DNA of 64,000 nt from Sinonovacula constricta (Eukaryota > Mollusca > Bivalvia > Cardiida > Solecurtidae): positions 66,202,103-66,266,102 of the forward strand of contig CM017557.1 of the NCBI GenBank assembly GCA_007844125.1, in the 5' to 3' direction. The position numbers and the translations under genes are program-made. Every line of letters starts with the position of its first letter. Position 1 is the stretch's first letter. Below the pieces are notes generated by a model. The model ran no database searches. It saw nothing but the letters and a program-made list of their open reading frames with translations, and was not told the DNA's origin. Positions 11,539 to 23,258 of the stretch are shown piece by piece.

Positions 11539-13107
11539 AAATTTTCTTGACGTAAATCTTCCAAGCGTAGAACGTGGGGCAGTTATAAAATGGCATGTTA
11601 ATCCATATTCCACGAAATCTCATAACAAGTTTAGGATTGTGTTTATTATTGCTTTCGCGAGATTAATGCATGCTTGTTTGGTTTGGCGTGTTTGTTTGTC
11701 TTTGGAAGAAGATATATCACTATCCCGTGTCGACATCGCGGAGATCCATCTAGAAGTTATGTCATTGCATTGCTAAGGGAAGTGGGGATTGGATATCAGA
11801 AACATGTTAACCTTTTTCATGTTTCCTGCTGCATTTTGTTATTATTACATGCTAGTTCTCGGTCTCCTGCCTACAGCTAAAAGCAAAAGAATAAACATAC
11901 ACATAAAGGCACAATAGTAGAACGTGTCTATCCAGATAAGGGGATTTTGCTGATCTGTATCTACACGTTTTGTAAAAATCCTGATAAATTAGTGCAAAGG
12001 TAAGACGTGAAAAATACTTTTATTCTTCTACTAAAGGCGTGGCCATCTTTCAGCTAGGTATGCAAGATTGGTTATTGAGATCTTTCGTTGCTTCATGCGC
12101 ACAAAGTGACACTGTATACATGTATGTAAAGTAGGTGTTATTAAAATGTGTCTTTTATTCATCAAAAAATATCTCCCGTTTTTTTTCTTATTTACATAAG
12201 CGTTCAAACTTCACAACAACAAAAAAAGTATGCGTACATATAATGTTAATAACAAAGTGAATTTATTACCAATTTCCATATTTTCACTGTTTTCCTTTTA
12301 GAAAATATAAAATTCTTAAACGAAACAATTTCATTGCAGATGATTTACTTATTTTTACAGTTTACACATAAAATTTATGTAGCTTTCTATTCCGTGATAT
12401 TGGAGATAGACGTATTTATGACACATTATAAATGAAACATAACTTTAATACAGAGATATGAAATTTACCTTATTAACTAAGCAGTGATATTTAGCTACAC
12501 TAATTCGTTTGATTTCTGTTAACTTCTGTGCAATTATGTGAATTTAACTTCTTTTTATTTATTTTTGTTCCTTTTTTAAAAAATAGATACTTTCATTAAC
12601 CTTGTAAATAGTTGTGTGTTGGTCGAGGTCACACCACTTTACGTAGTACATGATTATATACATATTATTGTTTTTTTAATTATATTACAATAAATAAATT
12701 TAAAGCTCTGTTAATTGGAACTAACAGTATGATGAAAGATTTTAACAATAAAATATTAAAAAAAATCCTCAAGCTTGACTGTATGAAGTCCACAACCACG
12801 TTGTATTAGTTTAGATTGTTAGTTGTAATATTTACATTGCACTGTCTTAGTTTGCGATAAAATCAATTTTACAAATAGGCCCCGGGAAATTTCATTTCGT
12901 TTGAATTTCGTGTGACCATTTTCTTGAATTATTTAACGGAGTGATATGGGGAAAAAACTGTAAATTACGATCTGGTTTCATACTCTTTCAAAATAGATAT
13001 TTACAGGTATTAATGTTTGCAGTTTATTTATGAAAGTATTTGCGTTAGATTCTGTTTTGTTTTACTTTTTAGTTTTAGCACATATTTTTAAAAATGCAAA
13101 TATTAAC
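11539..13107. other. Unassigned AT-rich stretch
   Basis: No gene, RNA gene or window-wide repeat recognised. A short open frame near 11.5-11.8 kb starts within the MITE-D end and is not supported. Confidence 0.6.
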
Positions 13108-13393
13108 GGACCTGGTAATGCAAAGGGTAGAGGGTCGGCTCCAGGTACGAGCTCGATCCCGGGTCGCGACATCGGAAAGCCGTTAAAATTGCATATCTTT
13201 CTTGCTAATACTCAAGCAAATATAAGAATTGTTTCACAGTTGGACAAGTCGGTGTCAGGATAATGTGACTGGTGTGGTATTATGCCAGGTGTTCACAGCA
13301 TGATATACACAGTGAAGGCAGCACTATATCTGCTTCAGGTGAACACCTTCCCCATATAACTAAAATACTGTTGGTGGAATGATAAATACAGCC
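13108..13393 (+). mobile_element. SINE-B with head and hairpin core
   Basis: Head GGACCTGGTAATGCAAAGGG, then a B-box-like GAGCTCGATCCCGGGTC and a body with CTCAAGCAAATATAAG. The core has a perfect 9-bp stem: GGTGTTCAC (13288-13296) pairs with GTGAACACC (13339-13347). The A-box side of the head is diverged. It ends at TGTTGGTGGAATGATAAAT. Confidence 0.85.
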
Positions 13394-13576
13394 AACCAAC
13401 ATATTAAATATTGATAATAACCGCTATGTGTTCTTACAGCTTAATTAATTAATATATTTGTGAGCGATTTAAATGAGGAGTTTGCTATTTGTGTGATTAT
13501 TTGCCACACAGGTGACTAATTTATGTGAAATTTATCATAACCGGTTATCAATTATAAACGTAGGTCTTTGACTTAC

Positions 13577-13699
13577 CTTACTAAGACATCTTGACCGGCA
13601 CTGGGCAATAGAGATAATGCTGGCTTTGGCGGTACCTTCGGGAATCCATAATACTGTTAACAACAACATCAGCAGGACAGATCCCGTCGTAAACCACAT
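13577..13699 (-). CDS. Candidate first coding exon: signal peptide plus CxxxC start of a secreted protein
   Basis: The minus strand has an ATG at 13699 and 41 in-phase codons ending AAG at 13577, followed at once by GTAAGT (13576-13571), a consensus splice donor in phase 0. The product starts MWFTTG. It has a hydrophobic segment SVLLMLLLTVLW (residues 7-18), a likely cleavage region EGTAKA, then SIISIAQCRSRCLSK. This is the architecture of a secreted or type I membrane protein's first exon. The AQCRSRCLSK segment resembles the N-terminal ARCASRCLS of anosmin-1 (KAL1), but ten residues cannot establish identity and no downstream WAP or FNIII exon was found. Alternative upstream in-frame ATGs exist (13753). 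The minus-strand region upstream contains a CCAAT element near 14022. Confidence 0.42.
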
Positions 13700-14464
13700 T
13701 CCGGCGGAAATGTGATTCGACTGCATCACGTAGGTAAATCCAACAGAAAACACTTATCGGCACACTAAATAAAAATCCACAAATCCACCGTTACAATGGA
13801 TTACCGTTTACACGGGTGCTATTGCACAAAGTAAGGTTTTACATTTAATTCTCCACATCTTCGGCGATTATTTGCATACTTATATAAATTAATTAAAACT
13901 CACTTTAAAAGCATTAATCAATCCAGTATATTCTCATTCTATTACATGCATATACAACATGTTAGCTGTGAAGACGCGCCACTGCTCTTTCCGATACTTC
14001 CTAGCCAAGCTTTGATTCTCGATTGGACAATTAATGCACGGTGAGCATTCGTTGATGTCCGTTTATCCCCGTAGCCTCACTTGCGCTACTGTTCACCCGC
14101 AACCTCGGAAATTTCCGTAAAAATCTGTTACGGATCCAGGCGTCTTCTTGGAAGCAAGTACCTAGAACGAGAGGGGATTAAAGAGTCATTACTTGGTCAC
14201 GGTTCCTGGTGCAAATCTGGGTCTGGTAGATATAAAGGTCTGTCCGGGGTATAACATGCGTCCCCAGGGAGCACAACAAGGGGCCGGAACCGTAACAGAT
14301 AATCCCATGCAGTCTAATTAAATACGCTAGTCTCTGGATTGATTTCTCCGCCTTGGCATACGCCATATGCACACGGCTATACAGAGGAGAAGTGATATTT
14401 GCATTTCTTTGTAAAGTATGCATTGACACAGATGCATATGCTTGTTTCTCTTCTTCGAATATAG
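13700..14464. other. Region upstream of the 13.6 kb exon
   Basis: The minus strand has TTGTCCAATCGAG near 14014-14026 (a CCAAT box) and moderate CpG content at 13965-14160, so a promoter for the 13.6 kb exon could lie here. A 106-codon minus frame at 14178-14498 has no family resemblance. No TATA placement could be fixed. Confidence 0.3.
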
Positions 14465-14505
14465 AGTTTATATAATTATATTCTGAACATAACAGCATTA
14501 AACAG
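14465..14505 (+). CDS. Very weak internal exon candidate (41 nt)
   Basis: A pyrimidine-rich acceptor (TTGTTTCTCTTCTTCGAATATAG) precedes 41 nt that are open in one frame (SLYNYILNITALN). They end in ACAG followed by GTAAGG. Both splice sites are good, but the exon is short and AT-rich, so chance is quite possible. It would belong to a plus-strand gene. Confidence 0.15.
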
Positions 14506-14887
14506 GTAAGGGAGCTTTTCTACATCTTCAAAGTATAATAACAAAAATATATGTAAACAACAGGTTTCTTCTTAGCAAGACATTATTTTCAAAGACGGGA
14601 TTAAAGCGGCTTCAAGAAAGGATTATTTACAAATCAAAATATACAGCGCAAAGTATCAATAATAATCATAAGCAATAAAAATAGTAGACCTACATACACA
14701 AATATGTCCTTAGAAATATAAGCCATCATACAAAACCGCAATTTAAACAATAACAATAACATACATGCATAAAATTAAGATTCTTACAAAGTATGTGCAT
14801 GTCTGTTATAAAGAATGAGTATTAAAATGCTTCGACTCCACCCCCCTGAAGCAAAGTTTTACATCTTCACGGTGTAATGGTACATTT

Positions 14888-15143
14888 CAGGGACGGATCC
14901 AGGGGGTGGGGACCCCCACCCCCACGCCCATCCCACGAAACCAGGTAAAAGAGTTAAGTTGTGAAAACACATACATGTAAGCTTAAAAGTACCGATCTTT
15001 TGATTTATTTCTTCTGTTGACTGCTTAGGTCGAAGTTAGGGTCCCTAACTGTGTTTGTCTATCCAGTATTTACTTCGATAAAATTGAATTGATTTTGAGT
15101 CATACCCCTTCCCCACCACCAAAACTTTCTGGATCCGCTCCTG
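14888..15143 (+). mobile_element. MITE-F copy 1 (CGGATCC termini)
   Basis: 256-bp element with ends CAGGGACGGATCCAG and CTGGATCCGCTCCTG, inverted with two mismatches over 15 bp. It shares its inside (AAGTTGTGAAAACACATACA, TAGGTCGAAGTTAGGGTCCC) with 30927-31199 in inverted orientation. This CAGNNNCGGATCC end type is common among short non-autonomous elements in animal genomes. The 8-bp flanks (GTACATTT and GTACCTAC) match only partly, so the target duplication is unproven. Confidence 0.8.
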
Positions 15144-15667
15144 GTACCTACCTCTACATTTTATGAGAACTCTGTTTAGGTACTAATTAGGGGGGAAATA
15201 AAGTTTAACTGAGGCTTAAAATTTCAAGCGTGGGGTTGTGCTGTGTTGTGTTGGTGGTTGAAGTCCGTATCTGTTTGAACCGATGCTACAAGAAAAGGGG
15301 TCTGTTCATCGCTCGTTAAATGTAGGTGGCCTCTATCGTTTTGTAAAGGAACATGGTCAAAGTTGGTAAAATTTGCTCTTTTTTGTAAATTTCAGATAAG
15401 CAATCTTTTGTAAATATACAATTCATTATTAGATAAAACCTTTCTGCAAATCACTAGATTATCTGAGCACAAACTTTTGATACTCCCAACCTAAAGACAA
15501 AAAAATTATTTAAGGACAAGTCCACGCGTAATCAAATAATCAGTAATATTTAAATCCATTATTCATTGTGGTTAAAAAATGTTGCCGTTTAACACAAAAT
15601 AAAAAAAATCAATTTGGACAATTTAAGACCAAGTCGCTTTCATAACAAACCCATGTCGCTAAAATAG

Positions 15668-15876
15668 TAGTCGTATAGCTCCCTCGCTAATGCTCAAGCA
15701 AATGTAAGGGTAGTTCCACGATTGGTAGGTATGGCGTCAGAACAATGCAACTGGGTGTTGTATCACACCAGGTGTTCATAACATGCTATGTACGTGAATT
15801 CGGCACTATATTTTCATAAAGTGGATATAATCTCCGGATAACTGAAAGACTGTTGGAGAGACGATAAACTCACGTC
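15668..15876 (+). mobile_element. SINE-B, headless copy
   Basis: Starts inside the family body at AGTCGTATAGCTCCCTCGC. It shares CTCAAGCAAATGTAAGGGTAG, TTCATAACATGCTATG, CTCCGGATAACTGAAAGACTG and AGAGACGATAAA with the copy at 2.9 kb. The tRNA head is absent, a 5' truncation typical of incomplete LINE-mediated reverse transcription. Confidence 0.8.
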
Positions 15877-16077
15877 CTCCTGGAATACGTGATAACGTCT
15901 GCTGAATGTCAGAAGTGTTGCATCGTACTCAAACTGATTAACCGTTTTAGTTCATCATTAAAAAACTGTTGTTTTTTTCTGCTTTGTTTTTTTCTCTAGA
16001 GCCCTGTTCGTAAAGGCCATGGTACATGTAAGATTAATTCTTTCAACTGCAATAAAAATCGTGATGCCTTAAATGAG

Positions 16078-16140
16078 ACTGGAGGTGCGCCGGTGGTTCT
16101 ACACATGCACTTTTCTGTGACCGTCCTCCATATTGCAGTC
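16078..16140 (+). mobile_element. SINE-C body scrap
   Basis: GGAGGTGCGCCGGTGGTTCT followed by a diverged CACATGCA and TGTGACCGTCCTCC matches the conserved centre of SINE-C. Neither the head nor the 3' end is recognisable. Confidence 0.55.
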
Positions 16141-16288
16141 CATACATGTTTCAGTACAGTGTATATATGACAAATGGTTGTTGAGACACTTTAATCTTAA
16201 CGAAATCTAGAAATGACATTTTCTTAAAATTATTCAAGTATAATCCCTTCAACGTCTAGCTCTTCTTATCTTCAAGTCTGAGTTTGTT

Positions 16289-16520
16289 TTGTTTTTGAGA
16301 AACATTGCAGCGACCATTTATGATCATAAAAGCGACGTCCAGCTGTTTTGGTGGAAGAAGATCCCAGACAAATATCTGGGTAGAACAACCGTAAGTCAGC
16401 TGGAAGACCTTCCCACAGAAAGCCCAATGCCCCGAACTGGACTCAAACCCACGCGATCGGAGGCTAAACAGTCAGAGAAGTTACAAATCGGCGACTCTAC
16501 AACTACACTACGGGCGCCCC
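16289..16520 (-). mobile_element. SINE-C, near full-length
   Basis: Minus strand: head GGGGCGCCCGTAGTGTAGTT...GTAGAGTCGCC, then GATCGCGTGGGTTTGAGTCC (B box), GGAAGGTCTTCCAGCTGACT, a diverged central region and ATCTTCTTCCACCAAAACAG. It ends GACGTCGCTTTTATGATCAT followed by AAATGGTCGCTGCAATGT. The head is tRNA-like with a spacer longer than in a normal tRNA. Non-coding. Confidence 0.85.
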
Positions 16521-16605
16521 TCAAATCTGAGTAAAACTACATACGCAGGTATGCTTCAAATGTTTAAAAATTCTATTAACCTTTTTTTATTTTTTAAGCA
16601 AAATC

Positions 16606-17640
<1,035 letters not shown>

Positions 17641-17652
17641 ACTCAAACTCAC

Positions 17653-17762
17653 ACGAGAGCCAACTTTTTCTCCACACGAATGACTTGTTTTCGAGTAAAT
17701 GGAGACTTAATTTCTTTCTTCGATGTATGCGAGACATTTTCCCTGACAAATTCTCGCCTCAT
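17653..17762 (-). CDS. Candidate first coding exon downstream of a TCTCGCGAGA promoter
   Basis: The minus strand has an ATG at 17762, about 10-20 bp downstream of the palindrome TCTCGCGAGA and about 115 bp downstream of a CCAAT box. Thirty-six codons follow, beginning MRREFVRENVSHTSKKE and rich in Arg and Lys. They run into CTCGT|GTGAGT, a good donor (intron from 17652), leaving phase 2. An in-frame ATG further upstream (17867, MGKLMKLG) would place the palindrome inside the coding sequence, which is less likely. The protein family is not recognised. The case rests on promoter layout, open frame and donor together, since each alone could be chance. Confidence 0.35.
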
Positions 17763-17768
17763 ATCTCG

Positions 17769-17782
17769 TTTCTCGCGAGAAA
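17769..17782. promoter_or_regulatory. TCTCGCGAGA (BANP-type) promoter palindrome
   Basis: TTTCTCGCGAGAAA is a perfect 14-bp palindrome containing TCTCGCGAGA. That motif is known from CpG-rich housekeeping promoters in animals and is bound by BANP when unmethylated. A minus-strand CCAAT box lies at 17875-17879, about 95 bp upstream in that orientation. The surrounding 17.7-17.83 kb is locally CpG-rich in an AT-rich region. Confidence 0.5.
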
Positions 17783-17874
17783 ACCGATGTAAACCCGCGC
17801 AGCGAGTATCACTTCTTTGCCGAAAGGCGGTCACATCATTTAATCCTAATTTCATTAACTTTCCCATCTTTTCT

Positions 17875-17879
17875 ATTGG
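17875..17879 (-). promoter_or_regulatory. CCAAT box
   Basis: ATTGG on the plus strand in the context TCTATTGGTCTG. Spacing to the TCTCGCGAGA palindrome fits an NF-Y site at the usual -60 to -100 position for a minus-strand start near 17.78 kb. Confidence 0.35.
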
Positions 17880-17884
17880 TCTGT

Positions 17885-18842
17885 AAATATTTAACTAAAA
17901 CTTCTAGACCGGTATGTAAAGAATCCCCGTGGAAATGTGGAGATGGTTTTCTTATTCCGAGCGCTTAAAATGAAATAACGACTATAACAACAGCCACAAC
18001 AGTAATATTGCATTCTGTAGAAGTCATAAAATGTGAGACGATAGAACATAGGTAATTGAGTTTCGACAAAGGTTTGCAAAATGCAAACTCACAGAAATTC
18101 ACTGATATTAAACTGAAATAGTGTCGTTTTGGCACAGATTCAGCCATATTTATTATACAGCTGCGTTTTAAATATTGGTTAATTGTTATTGCTTGTATAT
18201 TAAATTATTAAATACAATAATTATTTTCTTCACACGAAGATAACGTTCCTAGACTTTTATAAATTTTACAATACTTTCGTCATTACACATGCATATCTGT
18301 TATTGATAATTATTTAAAGTGATAATACAATTGAGGGTGGTTGATTTTGCTATGTTGTTATGCGATTAGATGCACAGAAAGATGTGTAAAATTCATGCCA
18401 TCTTAATACTGTAATAAATGGGGAAAAAAACATTTCCATCGTAAGATACATTTGCTTTCTTTTAAAACTGAAACTATTGCAGGTATAAGTCTTGTGTAGA
18501 GTGATTTATTAAAGGTAACAATATACAAAAACAAAAACAAACAAGGTATTTTGATTAAGAATTTGAAGATCAAATTCTCTTTAACGCCTAATGCAAATTG
18601 ATAGGATGATATTTGGACCTTAGTAAGAGACCATCTTGATACCACACGCACAAAAAAACATAAATCCCCACATCTTGGCTTAAGAAAGATTGTTTGTCAT
18701 TAGTCTTCTATCTTCGGTCTCTCTCCACTAATATATATATGGACTTTGCCAATATGGTGATTATTGTGTAAGTAAAATATAGCACCAAAAGAAACTAAAT
18801 CAAGCCAGCAAATATTTCTGGTCAGATGTAGTACAGACACAA
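17885..18842. other. Unassigned AT-rich stretch
   Basis: No supported gene. A 60-codon minus frame at 17965-18147 begins MAESVPKRHYFSLISVNF and contains a weak GTGAGT after codon 18, but nothing else supports it. Confidence 0.5.
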
Positions 18843-19015
18843 GGAGTGCCCGTGTCCAAGAGGTTAGGCTCGCAGACGTGTAATTCTTACCCCCTTACCG
18901 AGTGGGTTCAAGTTCCGGTCGGGGTCAGAGCTTTCACGTGAGGATGTCCTTCAGATTGCCTGCAATGCGCCGGTGGTTCTTCACAGACATACATGTATGT
19001 CTACATGTCCCCTGC
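18843..19015 (+). mobile_element. SINE-C with long-arm tRNA-like head
   Basis: Head GGAGTGCCCGTGTCCAAGAG then GTTAGGCTCGCAGACG, and B box GGGTTCAAGTTCC. Body AATGCGCCGGTGGTTCTTCA follows. The distance between the A-like and B boxes is larger than in short-arm tRNAs, fitting a head derived from a class II (Leu or Ser type) tRNA. The 3' half is diverged. Confidence 0.75.
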
Positions 19016-19741
19016 CAAGTCAAAGAAAGTAAAATGCTTCAACAGGACCTTGAAAACACGTAAATGAGGACTCAGTGTTTTACATAAACACATTTGCAAC
19101 TTTGACATTTGATTTTTAAAGATGTACATGGCCTGCTGCATGTAACTATACAACTGTCATTTATTGTCGGTAACATGAATTGACTTTTCGTATATAATAA
19201 TAAATGATATTATATCGTATATAATAATCATATATATAATATTATAATAAAACTGTAAACTCATCTTTTAATTATAGCCATTAAAACTTTTGGTGCTGCA
19301 ATATGAGTCAAGACAATTTCTACAGTAGAACTCATTGCATAAACAAGCAACGAAAGATTGACTGACCTGCTGAGCGAAATATAGTCCAACACACATTTTT
19401 AAGTTGTTAAAAAGTGGCAATATGATTGCGCAAAAACTAAAATACATTTTTGTGAACCTGCTTTTTGTTTTTTGCTTAAATTTCTAAACACCAATAATAC
19501 TGTCAAAGCATCATTTCATAAAAATGCTGAGTGTTAAACCATTTTTCAAATTTCATAATTTACAACTAATCTTTTCAACTTTGTATTAATTGCATTCTGC
19601 ACAAATTAAGTTAATTTGTGATCACCAAAAATTGCAACTTGTCATATTGCATCCGCATTCTCCTAACTTTTAAAAAAAAAAACACATCCACAAAATGTAA
19701 AATGTTTTAACTGAATAAGAGTTCAATGGAAATAAGTAAAT

Positions 19742-19970
19742 GGGCACCCATGGCTTAATTGTAGAGTCGCCGACTTGTAACTCCTCATATTGCATGCTTA
19801 GCCTCTCACCGTAGGTGTTCGAGTCCCCGATCAGGGCGACGGACTTTAAGAGGGAAGGTTTTCCAGCTGACTTGCCGGTGGTTTTACCCAGAAATTTGTC
19901 CGGGGTTTTCCTTCACCAAATTAGACGGACGTCGCTTAAATGATCATAACTGGTCGCTTCGATGTATTGT
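19742..19970 (+). mobile_element. SINE-C, near full-length
   Basis: Starts GGGCACCCATGGCTTAATTG then TAGAGTCGCCGACTTGTAAC. B box GTGTTCGAGTCCCC, body GGAAGGTTTTCCAGCTGACT, GCCGGTGGTTTTACCCAGA and TTCACCAAATTAGACGGACG. It ends with the family signature TCGCTTAAATGATCATAAC followed by TGGTCGCTTCGATGTATTG. Confidence 0.88.
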
Positions 19971-20780
19971 ACAAATATTAAAACAGTTTTGCAACCACAG
20001 TACGTTTATGTTTATACAGAAAAGCGTTTTTTAAATAACTCAAATGCCGATTTGATTACTTAATTTATAAAATAAACACTATAGATTTAAGCACGCGCTT
20101 CATACTTAATTGTATTGATTCTAGTAACGTTTTAGTACAAAATGTATAATCTGTGTTTGTTTGAGTATTATTTTGTTTGTTTGTTTGTTAATTTGTTTGT
20201 TTTGTCCTTTCATTTCTTAGTTCTTTCTTACTTTTCTTTATTTGTTTAGTTTGGTAAACGTTTTCAAGAATTCTGGAACCCTACGTAACAATCTGTTTAC
20301 GTAGTTTGTGTTGAAAAACACTTCAATTTAACGGCAGCCTGTTGCTGTTTTTAAGCGTTTATTCCGACCGATTAGCACCATGCACGCTTTAATTGCAGAT
20401 GATTGGAGTTGAGATGTTCCACATGGATGTGACGTCACAAAATGTTGTAAAATGCTGCGCGTGGCGTCTAAAAAAATGAAGCCGTCTGAGCAATTTTGAA
20501 GGCGAAATAAAGAAATGTTTATTTCTTATAAAACTTTAAAACTATATTTTTTACTTAAAACATTTATACTGGACAAGCATTGTAGGTATCGATTGCTTGT
20601 TCACGTATTTATTATACATGAGCAGTTATCTGTTCAAATACATAAATGTTGATGTATTAATTATCATAATTATGATAAACCTATGATAAAATATGTTCTT
20701 CATGTTAACCTGTACAGAGATTACATATCTTTAACATTAATTTATTCTTACATGAACATTTTAAACTTAATCTAAAACGC
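19971..20780. other. Unassigned stretch
   Basis: No gene seen. It contains TTTG-rich stutter at 20168-20230 and otherwise AT-rich sequence. Confidence 0.6.
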
Positions 20781-20784
20781 TACG

Positions 20785-20945
20785 GTTGTTATCGTTGTTG
20801 TTGTTGTTATCGTTGTTGTTGTTGTTGATTCTCCTACTTCCGTCACTATTACTGTTGTTGTAGTATGGTTGTCATTGTTCTTGTCATTGTGATTGTGGTT
20901 GTAAGTGTGTTTGTGGTTGTCACTGTGGTTGTTGATGTTGGTATT
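20785..20945. repeat. TTG/GTT-rich imperfect microsatellite
   Basis: Blocks of (GTT)n at about 20790-20828, then decayed TTG/GTG words to 20945. The Thr/Asn/His-rich minus frame over it is an artefact. Confidence 0.9.
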
Positions 20946-21189
20946 AGACGGGTACTTCAATGTTAGCTGCATTCAAATGCTAACCTCATATAACGGCCTA
21001 TGTGGATACAGTTTGTTTCTGGCAATAAGTTGAAATTTAAATCAGCTAGCTTCTATTTAAAAATAAATTTAATCAGCAGTTGTTGCGACGTTTCTTTATG
21101 TGCATTTTATTTTAACCGTAATGATTTTAATATATGCACAATGTACTTGCAGTATAAAATAATTTCCACGAGCTATCAAAGTCGTTAAA

Positions 21190-21385
21190 AATGGTATAGG
21201 TATGGCTCGTTGGTTACGCTCAAGAAATTATAAGGGTAGTTCCACGACTGGTTGGCCTGGTGTCAGGATAATGTGTCTGGGTTTGATATCATGCCAGGTG
21301 TTCATGGCATGCTATACACAGTGAAGGTAGCACTGTATCTGCTTCAAGTGGACACCGTTTCAAAATAACTGAATTACTGCTTAAC
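21190..21385 (+). mobile_element. SINE-B, headless copy
   Basis: Starts AATGGTATAGGTATGGCTCG and shares GGGTAGTTCCACGACTGG, GGCCTGGTGTCAGGATAATG, GGTGTTCATGGCATGC and CAAGTGGACACCG with other copies. The hairpin stem is kept, with one T-G wobble in place of the T-A pair seen at 13.3 kb. Confidence 0.85.
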
Positions 21386-21825
21386 CCCATAAACAAATAA
21401 AATAATTCAAGATATTTATTAAGAAAATGAATATGAACCAACATGTCTACGTGCTTTCTATGAAATGTTTTGATAATGACAGAGACATTTGTTTCTTATA
21501 AAATATCTATTAACGCTATCCGATCCGAGCTTTTTATCAGTATGAAACAGAAAATTGTTCTACGATGGTATAATGCGATACCTGTTAATTAGATTATTAA
21601 AGAAGTATGACATGAACTAGAAATTGCTCGTATAATTAAAACGATAATGAATTTAAGATCGTGGTGTATAAGATTCTTAACAGATGTTTATGTGTTGAAA
21701 AGGAACAACGTTTAAGGGTAAGGAGATTATGGTTGTAATAATTTCAGTTCGGGTAGGAAACCGTTTTTATCACATTCAATCTGTGGCTTGTATGACTAAT
21801 TTTACATTTTTACGATGCGGTTGTT

Positions 21826-22320
21826 TTGAAAGAAGAAAAAGGGCGGAGGTAGAGAACAGAAGGAAAGGACGGGGAGGATGTTGAGGAAAGAATGGCGAAG
21901 ATGAAGACGGAAGGAAGAGATCAGGGATGAGTATAAGGATAAAAGGGAGGAAGAAGAAAAGGAAGAGGGGAAGGAGAAGAGGACAAGAAGAATGGGGTAG
22001 TAAACAAAGCAGGAGAATGAGGCGAAGAGGAGATGTAATATAAAAAAAAGACCTGAAGGGATGAAGAGAATAAGAGAAGGGGCGGAGGAAGAGGGGCGGA
22101 GGAAAAGAGGAGGAGGGGAAAAGAAATAGTGGAGAAGAAAACAAAACAAAAAAGGGAGGATGGAAAGAGAAAAGATAAAATAAAGAGGAGGAAAAGGAGG
22201 AAGAAAACATCAGGATGATGATCAAGGAGCGCACGAACGGTAGATAAATGAAAAATATAAAGAGAAGAAGATGGTGAAAAGAAGAGGGCAAAGAAGAGAA
22301 GGAGAGGAGGAATGAGAAAC
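21826..22320. repeat. Long polypurine/polypyrimidine tract
   Basis: About 490 bp in which the plus strand is almost entirely A and G (AGGAAGA, GGAGGAAG and AAGAGG words, with few pyrimidines). No fixed unit is apparent. Such tracts can form triplex (H-DNA) structures. The Ser/Phe/Leu/Pro-rich minus frames over it are artefacts. Confidence 0.95.
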
Positions 22321-23014
22321 AGTTATAAAGTATTTGGTGACAGAATGGCTAATTGTTAACTACATCTTCAATAACTTAGCAAGCCCCTACCGACCAGAGA
22401 TAGTGTATATCCAAACAGAGAGCTCCCGTTGGAAAATCCCTGATCACAAAGTCCCTTATTTTGCCTAAACTCACTAACTGGGTTTGGTTTGCATGTTTTT
22501 GTGAGCCACAATCCATATATAGTGAGCCACAAACCACATATAAAGTATATGTAATTAAAATGGAACAACTAATAGTTAAACTGTATCATCGATAATACCG
22601 ATTATCGATTATGCAGTCTAATCATCGAGCCACATAACAAACACAATGATGGTAAATTAACGGAAGTTGAACATTTCAAACCTTAATTCATCATATATGC
22701 TCTTTGAACACCTTTCCATTTTTCTCTGCATTCCCGAGCGTTAATTTGTTATTTTATAGACAAAAGACAATTTACTTGTCTGTCTATTTTCAGTTTTAAT
22801 TATGTGTTGAAGACTAAACGTAGCTATTTTGGTTGTATGAAATAGTTCTCATTTCTCAAATATGTCCTACAAATCTCAAATAGATCACACAAGTGCAAAA
22901 ACCGGACTTTCGATTCAGTGAAACCCCTTTTAAAAGAAATTTATGATGTAAATTCCTCATATTTTATCGCAAAATCGTAAATAGAACTTCAAATACAGCC
23001 AGAGTTACACTTAC
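22321..23014. other. Unassigned stretch, presumed intron of the 23 kb candidate gene
   Basis: No repeat family recognised. ATCGATAATACCGATTATCGAT near 22588-22609 is a local inverted repeat. If the exons at 23.0-23.3 kb are real, this lies in their second intron. Confidence 0.4.
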
Positions 23015-23069
23015 CTGTAGTATGACTAGTATTCACAACGGTTAAAAGAAATTCACAAATATCCCGGTA
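23015..23069 (-). CDS. Candidate exon 2 of the NRF1-promoter gene
   Basis: The minus strand has an acceptor with TCTACTCTGTTATGGAATTAG ending at 23070. A 55-nt exon follows, open in the frame that continues phase 0 from the 23259 donor (YRDICEFLLTVVNTSHTT). It ends ACAG|GTAAGT at 23015, a consensus donor in phase 1. The agreement of phase with the preceding exon across a ~190-bp intron is the main support. No family is recognised, and the next exon, needing phase 1, was not found. Confidence 0.4.
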
Positions 23070-23258
23070 CTAATTCCATAACAGAGTAGACCAAATACAC
23101 CTTTACATACAATACTGAGAGCACTCGTTGTTTTCACACAAGCAAGTATCTGTTTTGGGATAATCCGCCCTGTAAACTGTCAATTCTGAACTCTTGGTAG
23201 AGTCTGAATACTCCGTCTGCTGGCCACGCTGAACTTCTGCGAGAAATTCGAAACTTAC

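Noticed and set aside
22371..22568. Minus-strand frame with CGLWLTIYGLWLTK as a protein
   Set aside because: It results from a short direct repeat (GTGAGCCACAA) and adjacent polypurine DNA. No splice sites or family support.
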